The notes beneath the pieces were generated by a model, which saw only the letters and a program-made list of their open reading frames with translations, was not told where the DNA came from and did not search any database. 64,000 nucleotides of DNA, taken from NCBI GenBank assembly GCA_032622095.1, contig CP136061.1, positions 7,576,734-7,640,733 of the forward strand. The letters run 5' to 3'. Within the stretch, counting starts at the first letter, position 1. The number at the start of each line of letters is the position of its first letter. Positions 48,721 through 60,699 of this stretch are shown here, in pieces. The translations under genes and the position numbers were made by a program. The DNA comes from Siphonodentalium dalli (taxonomy: Eukaryota > Mollusca > Scaphopoda > Gadilida > Siphonodentaliidae).

Positions 48721-48868
48721 CATCTCTTCTTTTTTGTTCAGCATCTCTTCCGTAATACTGGTTGAGCTCTTGCGATGTGTTTCGAATGTTAAGTTGATCT
48801 AATTTGATTCATTTTTTCCTTGAATGATCGACCATGCTTGTTTATCAAGGAAAACCGGAAGTTCTCTT

Positions 48869-49100
48869 CGGGTAACATTACACGATTTCAACAATTTTGG
48901 CCAAACTGGGAGGGGGTACTGTACTTCAACATTTGCTGAGCCCTTTTCTTTGGCATAGGTCACATCAAGCATGTTTTAATTTCGACAGAAATTGTAAGTG
49001 TAATCATATGTCTTTCCTTTATCTTGTTCGTAAAATTATTCACAGAGTTATGCCTCTTGGTTTGCACACACAAAACGATTAATATTTGCCCATTTTTGAC
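48869..49100. repeat. Continuation of the element split by the LINE
   Basis: caattttggccaaactggga, gggggtactgtacttcaa, gctgagccc and tttggcataggtc match 50258-50360 and 52015-52190. Confidence 0.85.
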
Positions 49101-49519
49101 TTAATTTGACCATATTCAACCCAAAAACAGACCACGACTGAGCGAATGACAGTAAATAAGCTTCTTCCACCTGATAGAGCTATGTCAGAGCTGAGAAATA
49201 TTTGTAATAGATAAAAAGTTATCCTAGCAATTTGATAAAAATGTTTTGCGATAGTCGCAGATGGCAGAATTAAGGGGAGAGAAATCAGGCTATTTTCCTA
49301 GAACAAATAAAACACAGTTGGCCTTCGCTGAATACGAAAATCCTGTTACGCATCCAAATTTTTCACTTCTTTTGTAAACTTTCCCAGTTTTGTGAAATAA
49401 TTAAATGTTCAAACCAGTAATGACACATTTAACACAGGCTACCCTGGCTGTTATGCCCCCCATATACTCATTTTTCTATTTTTCAGACCCCCCCTACAAC
49501 CCTCTGAATCGTGTACCGA
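49101..49519. other. No gene recognised
   Basis: Spacer between two copies of the same large repeat. No structure seen. Confidence 0.45.
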
Positions 49520-50367
49520 TACCTCGTATCTCAGCGAAGCGATGGGAGATAACTCTGCCTGGAGTTTGACGAAAACGTTCATTAACAAGTCGCTATGGTT
49601 TTGTGATCGTGCGCGTCATCACCTACATGTCCAATTACCACAAATGCAGGCAAACATAAGATAGGGTCAAACTCACGCTAGCCATCGGGTATGTTCCCGA
49701 CCACAATCTCGGACGAAATTGCCTTGTTGTCATGGATATTGTAAATCCTGCCCATAAGACTGACAATTTTCTCACTTCCGCTCGGGCCATGAGCTCTGCC
49801 TATTATATATAGCCATTCCAACAGTAAAATGTATGGTTTTCTGAACGTTCTCTCTCTCACTTATTTCCAGTACAAAGTCACAAAAACGTTCATAAACACA
49901 AATGAACCGTTGCTATGGTGTTGTGATCGTACGCATCATCACCTGCATGACAAACTGCCACAGCTGCAGGCATACATTGGCCAGGGCCAAAATACCGCTT
50001 CCCACCGGGTATGTTCCCGACCACAATATTGCAAGAAATGGTCTTGTTGCTATGGAGATAGTAAATCCTGCCCATAAGACGAATATTTGTATCACTTCTG
50101 CACATTCCGATCGTTCTGTTCGCCAGCTAGAAGGTCCATCTCTGGTTTACGGCGTTAGTTGTTCCTTACAACATATATACCCAGAATAGACGGAACTGTT
50201 GGCACGGAAACTGTAAAATGTTGTAAAGCTGAGTTTTACTTCTTTTCAGGTAGCAATACACGATATCCTACAATTTTGGCCAACCTGGGAGGGGGTACTG
50301 TACTTCAAACATATGCTGAGCCATTATCTTTGGCATAGGTCCCATCAGGCATGTTTTAATTTCGTAG
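49520..50367. repeat. Second copy of the 41.8 kb repeat element, single-unit form
   Basis: Matches 41801-42160, one 283 bp unit and the sequence beyond it, uninterrupted by the LINE. It therefore gives the empty site for the LINE and the unexpanded state of the array. Confidence 0.88.
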
Positions 50368-51044
50368 CCAAAAATACAAGCAGGTATATATATATATATA
50401 TATGCATATAATTAAATAGCGTTATTTGTTATAAATATTGCGGACGCCAACAGTCCAACTCCTTGCACGCATAAAAGACGCTAATACATATATTTAATAT
50501 ATAATGTAGGATAACGTTTTGTGGCCGACATTCAATGTCTGCCGTTTAGTCAGTCCGCCCGTCCGTCCGTTTGCGTCTGTTTTTCGCGAGAGATTTTTAT
50601 GTCTCACCTGGATGCCATAATTTGTGTATACTATATTTAATATGTAAAATACACATATGATAACGCGGAAATATGCAAAATATAGGAATGTATGCGCCCG
50701 ATGCGATCTCGGTGGATTCCGATACCTCCCGCTAACAAAAAGGGCACCTCCGATGTTTATATAAACAATATAACCTGACTACGACTGTTGTTGAATTTAT
50801 AGTTGTAAATTTTGGGCTTTGTAAGTGTATACCATCGTGTAATCAATTCATGATATTCAGGATTCTCTACAATTTTATTTACACTATTTTTATTTTTGAC
50901 TGGCTAAAACTGCTCCTACGGCAGACTGTCTGTTCATCATTAGCATAATATAAGCTTCCGGTGAGAAAGGCGGGGTACCTTGTTTGTGGGCCCAGGACAC
51001 TGTGACATCACCTTCTCATTCTGTATATGGGCTCTATAAAACAA
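50368..51044 (+). repeat. 677 bp dispersed repeat, copy 1
   Basis: Starts ccaaaaatacaagcaggta and ends gggctctataaaacaa. Almost identical to 51333-52009. Reverse fragments occur at 21.06, 26.5, 29.6 and 32.5 kb. No ORF, no clear terminal inverted repeats. Confidence 0.88.
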
Positions 51045-51332
51045 TTTACCCAGACTGTTAAGCTACTGCATTATATATAAAGAGTGGTTCATCTATGAGT
51101 TATTTATTTTTATACGGGAATTATAGGTTATCAAACAATGGGACCTCCCTTGGTCAAAGAAACGAAATAACCTTCCACGATAGTGTGTGGATTATTCGAT
51201 AATTAATTGTCAATGTTGATATCTTTTAATGAGTATATGAAGTGAAACATTCATACCCAAGTATGAATGGTTATGGTTTGTATATGCGTACATGATAAAC
51301 GCACTTGTTTTACAAAGACGGGAACTTCAGGC
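51045..51332. other. Spacer between the 677 bp copies
   Basis: 288 bp of AT-rich sequence with no match to the flanks and no coding evidence. Confidence 0.5.
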
Positions 51333-52009
51333 CCCAAAAATACAAGCAGGTAAACACGCACATATATGCATATAATTAAATAGCGTTATTTGTTATAAAT
51401 ATTGCGGACTCCAACAGTCCAACTCCTTGCACGCATAAAAGACGCTAATACATATATTTAATATATAATGTAGGATAACGTTTTGTGGCCGACATTCAAT
51501 GTCTGCCGTTTAGTCAGTCCGCCCGTCAGTCCGTTTGCGTCTGTTTTCCGCGAGAGATTTTTATGTCTCACCTGGATGCCATAATTTGTGTATACTATAT
51601 TTAATATGTAAAATACACATATGATAACGCGGAAATATGCAAAATATAGGAATTTATGCGCCCGATGCGATCTCGGTGGATTCCGATACCTCCCGCTAAC
51701 AACAAGGGCACCTCCGATGTTTATATAAACAATATAACCTGACTACGACTGTTGTTGAATTTATAGTTGTAAATTTTGGGCTTTGTAGGTGTATACCATC
51801 GTGTAATCAATTCAGGATATTCAGGATTCTCTACAATTTTATTTACACTATTTTTATTTTTGACTGGCTAAAACTGCTCCTACGGCAGACTGTCTGCTCA
51901 TCATTAGCATAATGTAAGCTTCCGGTGAGCAAGGCGGGGTACCTTGTTTGTGGGCCCAGGACACTGTGACATCACCTGCTCATTCTGTATATGGGCTCTA
52001 TAAAACAAC
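51333..52009 (+). repeat. 677 bp dispersed repeat, copy 2
   Basis: Same length and ends as copy 1; a small difference after the first 20 bp (aaacacgcacatat instead of the TA run). Confidence 0.88.
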
Positions 52010-52190
52010 TTCAAACATATGCTGAGCCCTTATCTTTGGCATAGGTCCCATCAAGCATGTTTTAATTTCGACAGAAATTGTTGGTGTAATCATATGTCTT
52101 TCTTTTATGATCTTCGTAAAATTATTCACAGAGTTATGCCTCTTGGTTGGCACACACAAAACGCATAATATTTGCCCATTGTTTTTACTA
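52010..52190. repeat. Right continuation of the 49.5 kb element
   Basis: Begins ttcaaacatatgctgagcc and repeats ~70 bp that are also present just left of 677 bp copy 1, then continues as at 48990-49090. Confidence 0.8.
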
Positions 52191-52405
52191 ATTTATCCAA
52201 ATGTTTGACAGTCTGAATTCCGGGATAAACAGGTACGCTGGGTTCATGGCCTCGTGGCGCACCACATCTGAACATTAATAATAACGATACATACACGAAG
52301 GCCTACACATGTGTTGAAACGCGCGTTCCTATTGTTCAAATTGTAAGACTAACATTTTGGCGCAAAAAACAGCATATAACGTTATCATCAAGGAGAAGTC
52401 AACAA

Positions 52406-52793
52406 GGGCCAACAAACCGGCCAAAAACGGCAAAATAAAGCTGCAACAGCCTAAATTATCTTGGGTCTGTCTCAATAAAAACATACAAATATGGATATCA
52501 TTGGAACCGGTTCATTGACCACATTGTGATGGTTACAGTTATGCCCTGTGCCAATGCATTCTCTTATATATGCGAGTCGACCATAGGTCGCCTCGCATAT
52601 ATAAGAGAATGCATTGGCCTAAAAATAATCTTTTTTTGACACTTTTACCATTTTTTCTTACATTCTTTAACAATTTTATAATTTTTAATATGTGTTAAGC
52701 CAATGCATTCTCTTATATATGCGAGGCGACCTATGGTCGACTCGCATATATAAGAGAATGCATTGGCACAGGGCATAACTGTTGGTTAAAGAG
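52406..52793. mobile_element. TTAA element carrying cassette copy 4
   Basis: Diverged copy of the 17041-17432 composite: aacaaaccggcc, ctgtctcaataaaa, catacaaatatgg, attggaaccgg and ttacagttatg, then the cassette, then tgttggttaaagag and ttaa. The left terminus has decayed (gggccaacaaacc), so the left boundary is approximate. Confidence 0.75.
52544..52773. mobile_element. Palindrome-ended cassette, copy 4
   Basis: CCCTGTGCC to GGCACAGGG; palindromes at 52551-52617 and 52700-52766. Immediate flanks are acagttatg on the left and cataactgt on the right, an inverted pair. Confidence 0.9.
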
Positions 52794-52799
52794 TTAAGA

Positions 52800-54650
52800 A
52801 AAAAATAAATACGCTCACTATGGTCCTATTTCAGCAGCAGATGTACGCTCTTTATATACCTTTTTCACTGTGGCCCGCGCCATCCAACAGAATAGCAGGT
52901 ATAAGTCCACTATGGGCTCATAGCAGAACCAAATGAGTCCAATATGAACCAATGTCAATATTTAGGTCCAATATGAACCTATTTTACCGAGGTTATATTG
53001 AAGTAGCATAATAATATGATTAATATATATAAAAGAGCGGCCAAATCGAAAAAGAGCTCTAGTTTTCGAGATACCCCTACCCAGGGTAGAACAAGTTAAA
53101 ACCAACATTTTTTTAAAGAAGAAATATATATTGTTCACGAAAATGATAGTGAAAAATAACGGAATTGGTGGTGGCAATTGTCAAATCGACGATGAACGAT
53201 ACCCTCCAGTGACTTTTTTCAGATTTTAACGATTTTGGTAAAGCGATCCCTGTGGCTATAGTATGGTCGTGGTGCGCAAAAAAGGGTGTTGACCCAGAAG
53301 AAATTGGTAAAGAAGCGATTTTGGTGTCATTCAACGCAGAAGAATCTCTGGTACAACATATCCAAATTCCGCTAAATTCCGCTTTGGGGAAACTCCAGGA
53401 TCCAAGATGGCGTCCAACTTTAGTTAGGCCGCCATTAGTCATTAGTCAAAAGAGACTCTGACTGAGATTAATTCGATTATAGTAAGAACAAATGTTGTCA
53501 TGTATATACAAATGTATAGATATTTGCGAAGGTACAACATTATGCCACCTGTTTATGGCAAAAATAGAACCCCTCGTCCCAGATGTCCGCCAAAGGTTTT
53601 GCCTAATATCTTAAAGATCAGTTCCTGTTGTTTAATAATGGTTCAGACTGGCGACTTTGATTAGTCGTATGCATGTTAATTTAGCATTGGAGCAATGCAA
53701 GATACCAGAAATGGGGTCCCATACTTATCCACACCCTCATAAATTCGATTTTACAGAACACGGTATAAAATTTCACAAAAATCGCCATTGGGATGCCAGT
53801 CATATATCAACAAGAAATGGACAGAACTGTACAATGTAAGTTGGGCATACCACTATCTATGAATACTCCAATTCAATGAAATCCAAAGTGGCGCTTTGTC
53901 TCAAAATGGCTGCCAAAATGGCGGCAAAAATATGGAAAATGGCGGATATTATTTACTATTACCACAGTAAGTGTCGCATAAAACAAGTACTCCATTCTCG
54001 CTTAAGATTTGAAATGCAGTAGTTTGAACTATGACCTATTGGGTACTAACTACCCTTTGCCCATCCTCAGTCAATGTTTAGAGCAATCCTTTCAGTTCGT
54101 GGTTTGTTCAACTGTAACACTTCAATTGTGTAGGAGTTCCTCAAAACATAACAAGTTCGTCTTTTTTATTTATCAGCCGCTTTGTGTGAAGCAACACAGA
54201 CACAAGCCATTCATACAAATTATGCAGTCTCTGATAGTCCTGCCTTCAATTCACACCCTATGTTAATATAGAGAGCATATAGCTTCAGTTCGTATTGTGT
54301 TCAAGACTTTAAATCGGGTAGACTGTTCTCGAAAAATAGAAAATTCGCCTTTCTTATTTGCCACGAAGCCGCTCTTTGTATAGTGCCACACTATTTCGGG
54401 AACCAACCCATCCATAAATATTGTGTATTTCCTTATATAACTATTCTTTGTGGTGTGCTCAAGACTTCTCATAGTGTATGGGGGCCTCAAACCATAGAAC
54501 ATATTTGTACTAACGCTTGCACCTTGGTTTATGAGATATACAATACAATATACATTGTTTCTATGTTTTGGTCGATTAAGATGAGCTCCAACAATCACTA
54601 TGGCAGCAACAATGATTTGTTCTGTATATGTTAGTCTATATTATGTGTCG
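52800..54650. other. No gene recognised
   Basis: Short frames only. Near 53880-53950 'aaaatggc(t/g)g' words repeat (tcaaaatggctgccaaaatg, gcggcaaaaatatgg), a simple degenerate motif. Confidence 0.45.
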
Positions 54651-55345
54651 TTTAGAACAAATTCGCTATATCTAATATATTTTGGGACTTCTGTCTGTCT
54701 GTTTGTTTGTTAGCTATGGCCGGGAAAACTGCCGGACGGATTGAGCCCAAACTTCCTATCTAAGGGTAAAATCCCACATGAAGTGTCATCGCACCGCTTC
54801 TGAGAACATCAGAGCACTCCTTCTCCATACCAGTCACCAAAATGACCGTCCTTGGCACTGTGTGGTTAATCGCGTTGACAGTTAAAGAGCGTTCGTATCC
54901 GCAGTGTCGTTGATAAAGAGGGTATGCGTGTAGTGTGCTTCATATGTCTGGGGCCAGACGTGAGTGTGTCTGTATCCAGACATGAGCGTGTTCTTATTTC
55001 TGTCTTCGTACTTAGGGGTTTCAAGGAACGGGGGAGATTTTCATCGGGTAAGTTTTTCCGCCCGAGGTGATCTTCACCTGGAAACGGGTACCCACAAACG
55101 TACATATTTTATGGACGGGTACCATCATGGGACGGGTACCACCATTTCTCTTGATTAAAAAGGCAGAAATAACTCAAATTAAATAAAAAAATTAACGGAT
55201 TTCGACGAAATTTGATACCTATGGATACTTTTATCGGGGGAGTGTTTTCGACGGGTCAAATCGTTACCCCGACCTGACCTTGACCTTCAAAATGGTCAAT
55301 TCAAGGTCAAAGCCCGGACGAAGTCGGGTCACCTGCTAGTATTAA
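54650..55345 (-). repeat. Dispersed repeat with ACTAGCAGGTGACCC end
   Basis: On the minus strand the end reads tactagcaggtgacccgact then tcgtccgggct, matching the plus-strand end at 26060. It contains ctgacctt and tcaaggtcaa words and ctgtctgtctg text. Class unknown. Confidence 0.5.
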
Positions 55346-55371
55346 TATAACATTACATGTTATAAACAGCA

Positions 55372-55402
55372 TGTGTTGTTGTTGTTGTTGTTGTTGTTGT
55401 TG
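55372..55402. repeat. (TTG)n microsatellite
   Basis: About ten GTT units; a shorter run lies at 55640-55655. Neighbouring sequence (tttggaaacctgt, gatccggttttcatcatatg) is also loosely duplicated. Confidence 0.85.
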
Positions 55403-55759
55403 TAACTGGTGGTTTGGAAACCTGTTGGCATCTTCAACCACGCTTGTGGTTTCTACGGATCCGGTTTTCATCATATGATTCATGATTTGGTCCCCAAACG
55501 TTTGTGTTGTCGTTATCATAAATATGTTTTTTTTTCCTACCAAAACGTTATATAGTTGGTCGTGTGTCGTTTATAACAAATAGTTTAGTACTATAACATT
55601 GATGTTAATGCATGTAGAATTACCTGTTATTAATAAAATATGTTGTTGTTGTTGTAATTGTGGTTCTAGAAGCCTGAACACGTTTGTAATCAATGAAGCT
55701 GTATCTCTGGACAACACATTCAGTACAAGATTCATATTGGGTCCTATTAAGATCAATTA

Positions 55760-56215
55760 AAAAATGTTTGTAAAGTCGTTAACAAAAATATGTAATTTTT
55801 CGACCAAAAACGTGTTTGGGAGGGGTAGCTGAAATCGAGTATCTCGCAAACCGTCCAAAATTTCTGTTAACTTCTTTCTTAATATGCTTCTCAGATAACT
55901 ACTACATCATATGGATTAATTATTTCATTGAAATCACACTTACTATTTATCTCTGTGGAAGGCCATCAAGGTTGTGTAAAAGCCTGTAAAAGTGTGTCTG
56001 TCATTTGCACAATGAGGTCACAAGAGAATGAACTTAGTTTTGTTGTCCCGCATAGCGGGTTAGCGTAACCAAATTTACCCTATGTGGACCTCATTCTGCT
56101 TAGGTCTCATCTTCTGGGAAGTATATATAGTCTCGAATTAACATTGTATTTAGTATTTTTCCCGTCTGTTTAGTTTTTATATCACCAAATTTGCAGAATG
56201 AAAAATCTAGGGAAC
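55760..56215. other. No gene recognised
   Basis: No repeat or domain seen. Confidence 0.4.
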
Positions 56216-56218
56216 TAA

Positions 56219-56425
56219 TGGGTGAACATCACCGACTTCCATGGGTGAACATCACCGACTTCCATGGGTGAACATCACCGACTTCCATGGGTGAACATCA
56301 CCGACTTCCATGGGTGAACATCACCGACTTCCATGGGTGAACATCACCGACTTCCATGGGTGAACATCACCGACTTCCATGGGTGAACATCACCGACTTC
56401 CATGGGTGAACATCACCGACTTCTA
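56219..56425. repeat. 23 bp minisatellite, 9 copies
   Basis: Near-perfect copies of ccatgggtgaacatcaccga plus ctt. Confidence 0.95.
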
Positions 56426-56853
56426 CTTGGAACATCAATCTGATCCTAGATCTCCCATAGCAGATCTCCCATAGCAGTTGAGTCCTAATATGCCGAATGA
56501 GGTCCTCAGTGGGTGAATTTGATGACTAAATGCACCCTCTTAATTTCTGTCTGAACATGAACAGTTACCCCTGAGCCATGATGACCAAGCTAATTTCCTC
56601 TAAATAATGTACTTAATGTACATAGACTCACCTCTGGTGATCACACAAATTCAGCCTCAGTGAGAACAAACTTATTTTCGATGCAGTACAGACATACATA
56701 GAACTACATCATAGTTAGCGAAATAGTTCCTATGTCACATTCATTAAAAATTGGAAGTTGTCATGATATCAATTAGATATGAGGAATGTTACCTGCATTT
56801 CAATCAAATGTAGCATTGTAGCTTGCTAGTGTTATATGAACTATACGAAACAT
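56426..56853. other. No gene recognised
   Basis: Contains tandem agatctcccatagc twice near 56450; otherwise featureless. Confidence 0.45.
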
Positions 56854-57314
56854 GAGGGTATCACCCCCCCCCCCCCCTTTCGGTACGCGGGATTCAGTGT
56901 GTTTTGAAGCCGTACGCGGGATTCATACCCCCCCCCCGAATTAACTAGTATTCAAGTTCAAGCAAAACATCTTGGACGCAGGTTTTGAAGGCGCAAAATT
57001 ATATTTCTGTGCTAGTTATCTGTATGAATGAGTGGGTAGAATAGCTTCTTGGGCATATTCGACCACTGTGCCATCATAAAGTATCATTAATCGTATCATA
57101 ACGGCCTCATAACGCCCATAACGTGACCGGCGTCAATTTGTATGTCATTTATCGCATAGTATTTCTTAACATGTATTCAGGATTCACCCCCCCAAAATTA
57201 ACTGGTATTCAGGATTCACCCCCCCCCCCAAATTAACTGGTATTCAGGATTCACTCCCCCCCCCCCCCCAAATTAACTGGTATTCAGGATTCAGGGGGAG
57301 GGGGTGATACCCTC
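56854..57314. mobile_element. C-tract element with inverted ends
   Basis: Ends GAGGGTATCACCCCC and, inverted, GGGGGTGATACCCTC. Inside, the right end is repeated about four times (ggtattcaggattcac, C run, aaattaact) and the left part has gtacgcgggattca twice. Target duplication not clear. Confidence 0.6.
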
Positions 57315-57469
57315 AAAAATATGAATTCCAAGTGACTGATCGCTCAGAAACAGGCTGACGTTATGACGTAAATGTTTGCATCACTACGCGTGACGCACAT
57401 TCCCGATAGCGCCGTGTTTGTGTTTCAAAAAATAATAATTATGGCATAAATAAAATACACCTATATTAG

Positions 57470-57583
57470 CCGCGAGTACAACATGTTCATTAGCCGGGAG
57501 TACAACATGTTCATTAGCCGAGAGTACAACATGTTCATTAGCCGCGAGTACAACATGTTCATTAGCCGAGAGTATAACATGTC
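57470..57583. repeat. 24 bp minisatellite, 5 copies
   Basis: Units tagccgcgagtacaacatgt plus tcat, with cgag, ggag or gaga variants at the same place. Abuts the 57584 palindrome. Confidence 0.85.
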
Positions 57584-57657
57584 CACCACTCGTGGTATTG
57601 TGGATTTAACCACTCGCCAAAAGGCTCGTGGTTAAAACCACAATTCCGCTCGTGGTG
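57584..57657 (-). repeat. 74 bp CGAG-type palindrome
   Basis: Arms caccac...ggtattgtgg / ccacaattccg...gtggtg. CTCG in the same orientation on both arms at 57589-57592 with 57649-57652, and 57613-57616 with 57625-57628 (both sums 115241). Spacing 24-12-24. Confidence 0.88.
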
Positions 57658-57689
57658 AAATTTTGGTATTCTCCGCTGCCCACTACCCA

Positions 57690-57880
57690 TGGGTGTATTC
57701 TATATGTATATCACTTCTGATTCAACATTCAGACACTACCGTCTACACTGACAGAACACACTAATTCACAAAATGATTATATGTTTATGGCAGACCCCCC
57801 CCCCCCGGTCCCCATGGCGTCTGGGCATATTATACTATACTAGCTGAAACAGGTTCCCTTCTTGAGCCTGTATTCAGTGG
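57690..57880. repeat. Tandem duplicate segment, copy 1
   Basis: gtgtattctatatgtatat, ctgattcaacattcagac, actaccgtctacactg and gctgaaacaggttccctt match 58125-58310, about 435 bp apart. A palindrome precedes each copy. Confidence 0.85.
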
Positions 57881-58024
57881 TGGTGGGGGCCTGTGGCCCC
57901 TTTGTCCGTCAGAGACCCGTTCCCCCTTGCACATTTTGATCTTAAACAGGCTACCTTTGGGAGCCTTTATTCAGCAGTGTATGGGCATATATGGGCTCAG
58001 CACTATAGCCCAATTGTGCGCTTT

Positions 58025-58106
58025 TTTACACCACGAGTGGGATTGATGATTTACCACACGAGATTTAGCTCGTGTGGTAAATCATCAATCCCACGAGTGG
58101 TGTAAA
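58025..58106 (+). repeat. 82 bp CGAG-type palindrome
   Basis: 38 bp arms and a 6 bp loop, perfect except at the outer motif: CGAG reads forward on both arms at 58034-58037 and 58094-58097. The inner pair (58059-58062 CGAG, 58069-58072 CTCG) is ordinary complement here, the one exception in the set. Spacing 25-10-25. Confidence 0.88.
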
Positions 58107-58124
58107 TTTGGTATTCAGAAACAC

Positions 58125-58310
58125 TACGTGTGTATTCTATATGTATATTACTTCTGATTCAACATTCAGACACTACCGTCTACACTGAGAGAACACACTA
58201 ATTCACAAAATGTTTATATGTTTATGGCAGACCCCCTCCCCCGTTCCCATGGCGTCTGAGCATATTATACTATACTAGCTGAAACAGGTTCCCTTCGTGA
58301 GCCTTTATTA
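58125..58310. repeat. Tandem duplicate segment, copy 2
   Basis: Second copy of 57690-57880, about 95% similar by eye. Confidence 0.85.
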
Positions 58311-58319
58311 ATTTTGTTT

Positions 58320-60240
58320 AACCCCAAACAGTTTTTCCTTGCTAAAATGTGAATGTGTGATAAAAAAGGATATCAAATTCGACGCAATTCTATACGTAAT
58401 TTATTAACGTCGTCCACAAAATTCGATTCCAGCCTGGTTAAAGCTCAGCTTGAATCGAATTTAGTGCAATCGGTTAATACATTTAGTGCAATCGGTTAAT
58501 ACATTTCGTATATATATAATTGCGACTCATTGGAGATCCTCTATGTAAGTGGATGTTGCGTGTGGCATATTTATATTCACATTCATTGGTGGGAAATGTT
58601 CAGACATTAAATTCAGCAAACGATGTTGAACTTATTGTCTGAATAGTTCCTAAGGGATAACTCGTCAATGAGTATTTAGTATAGAATCTTTATAACATTA
58701 AAAAACAATACAGGTTTTATCTTTCTTAGTTAATATCTGTTCCTTCACAATGTATTTCACAGTAGGTGGAGGTCCCAGTTCGCGATTGCATGATTTAGGT
58801 GACTTTGTGTGCCATTTTGCTATGCGCGCTTACAATCATGGAATTTCTTCTGGGTAAATAATTATATGTTTATTGCGATTTCGGCCAACAAAAATCATGC
58901 AATCTCGAAGTGGGACCACCCCTTAATGTGAAGTATATTACTGAGGAACAAATGTTGACAAAGAATTATATTCCCTGCTTGTTTTGTTCAATGTTAAAAA
59001 GTACATTGTCAAGACGGGTCAGAACATGAAAGTTCTCATGTTTTGTGTTGGTGGAATTTGATCTATACAGGCGTAGCTAGAGTAGAGATTCATGGCATGA
59101 TCTATAGTTGGATTTAAATGTCACCCACGTTGTTGAGATAAATATAGAAAGTGATTTTGGGTGAACTTTTATTTAGTAATTATCCACTCATCTTCTGCAT
59201 GTCCATGCGTTATCTGAAAAGAAAGAATAAACATTATTACTGATATCATGATATCAATCGTAAATTGAATTTCCCAAAACGCATGCATTTCTTGTATATT
59301 TTACTCCAAAGCTGGTTACTGGCCCAGTATTCGCTCAAATGTGTGTATAAGTGTACAAGAATAATATATGAGTATACTATGAATATATTTAACGCGCCCA
59401 TATTTATCAAAACGGCCAATTTACTTATATTCGCTTCAATTTCTGCATTAATGTATGTGCTTTATTAATATTAAGTTATCATATTTAATATATCCATAAT
59501 ATACATAAGATAGGGAGTACCAATACCTGGTCAACTAACCACTTTACTCCTATAAGTCTTGTTCTATAAGGTACATGCATAGTCAATTTACATATATTTA
59601 ATACACGCAGCAATTAGTTCACAACCAGAATAAATAGATTTAATATGTGTAATACGCCGTGTATCCAAAAATAACCAAACGACCCTTAACTCAGTATACC
59701 CGTTTCCATGTTTGTACTAAATTATATTTGTTTTTTCGCACAGCTTTTTAACAAAGTATAGTAATGAACCTCGGTTTGCCAAATTGACGCATGCTTTGAT
59801 GAGTTAGCAGTGGAAACCCAATCATTTCTGGAGTGGGCGACCGGCGCATGCATTACTTTCTCAGAATGTCCATGTATTGGTAATGAGAAATTAAATAATT
59901 GAATTGAATTAAATTACCGATATATACTAGTTTTTCTCTAACATTCTTTAAAAATTGTCAACCTGAAATATTTGTTCGCGATTTGTTGAGTGCTACTTAT
60001 CAACTTGAGACGGGGTTCCTCGTCGTGATTGCAACGAGGTGGTCACGTGATGATATGCCTGTCCGTTGAAGCGTGCAGCTGGGTGCTTGTATATTACCCC
60101 CACCCCCAACAATGACTGGGCTAAATAAGAATCTCGCTCAGACATTTTGGTACTTTATATCACGGTGTGGAATCACTTAGTTTCGAGTTGATGAGTATTA
60201 CGCACTCAAACGCGACCAGAATTTAGGAACCATATAATAA
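58320..60240. other. No gene recognised; one weak hairpin
   Basis: A decayed hairpin lies at 58388-58515 (aaattcgattcc / gaatcgaattt). At 58524-58550 gactcattggagatcctcta is the inverse of the left end of the 60.25 kb palindrome, a solo arm. Otherwise AT-rich with no domains. Confidence 0.5.
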
Positions 60241-60247
60241 ACTATGG

Positions 60248-60408
60248 TATAGAGGATCTCCAACGAGTTATGTTGGGATATAAGATTTTATGAAGCGAGT
60301 TTGAGAAATTTGATTCACAACGAGTCGTCGACGAGTTGTGAATCAAATTTATCAAACGAGTTTCGTAAAATCTTATATCTCAACATAATGAGTTGAAGAT
60401 CTTGTATA
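60248..60408 (+). repeat. 161 bp CGAG-type palindrome
   Basis: Ends tatagaggatctccaac / gttgaagatcttgtata. Six forward motifs: 60264, 60296, 60321, 60332, 60357 (all CGAG) and 60389 (TGAG). Each mirror pair sums to 120656. Spacing 32-25-11-25-32. Between motifs the arms are complementary (atataagatttta, aaatttgattcac). Confidence 0.9.
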
Positions 60409-60699
60409 TCACATGAAAAAAACTAAAGCTTTATGCCTTTTTAACAACATCAGCTCTGTAGAGAACACGCAAACTGTATACAAGTCTTGTGTTGGCTCAG
60501 ACGGTTCACCGCTATACGTCAGTACTGCGTTACACGCGCAAAGAAATATAGTACCTTTTAGTTTCGTCTTTATTTGACGTCTATTGGGTTATTTATTGAT
60601 AACATTTGTCAATAATATAATTTTAATCAAAACAAATAATCAGTTTTCAACAGTAATTCACAGTTTTTCGTTATAATGTCACGCTTGCAGGTATACAAT

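Larger units (their letters stand above)
44219..48861 (-). mobile_element. Near full-length CR1/jockey-like LINE
   Basis: Flanked by TTCTCTT (44212-44218 and 48862-48868). The undisturbed sequence is visible at 50228 (gttttacttcttttcagg), which proves the boundaries. About 4.1 kb without its own insertion. In order on the minus strand: ORF1 relic, ORF2 with finger, endonuclease, reverse transcriptase, C-terminal region, and a 3' end with three copies of tctattgacaattg followed by gaataaataactcaaaatc. Broken by several frameshifts and by the TTAA element at 45412-45905, so inactive. Confidence 0.88.

Noticed and set aside
50368-52009. LTR retrotransposon (two 677 bp direct repeats)
   Set aside because: Only 288 bp between them, no primer-binding or polypurine site seen, no TG...CA ends, and outer host sequence is duplicated for ~70 bp.
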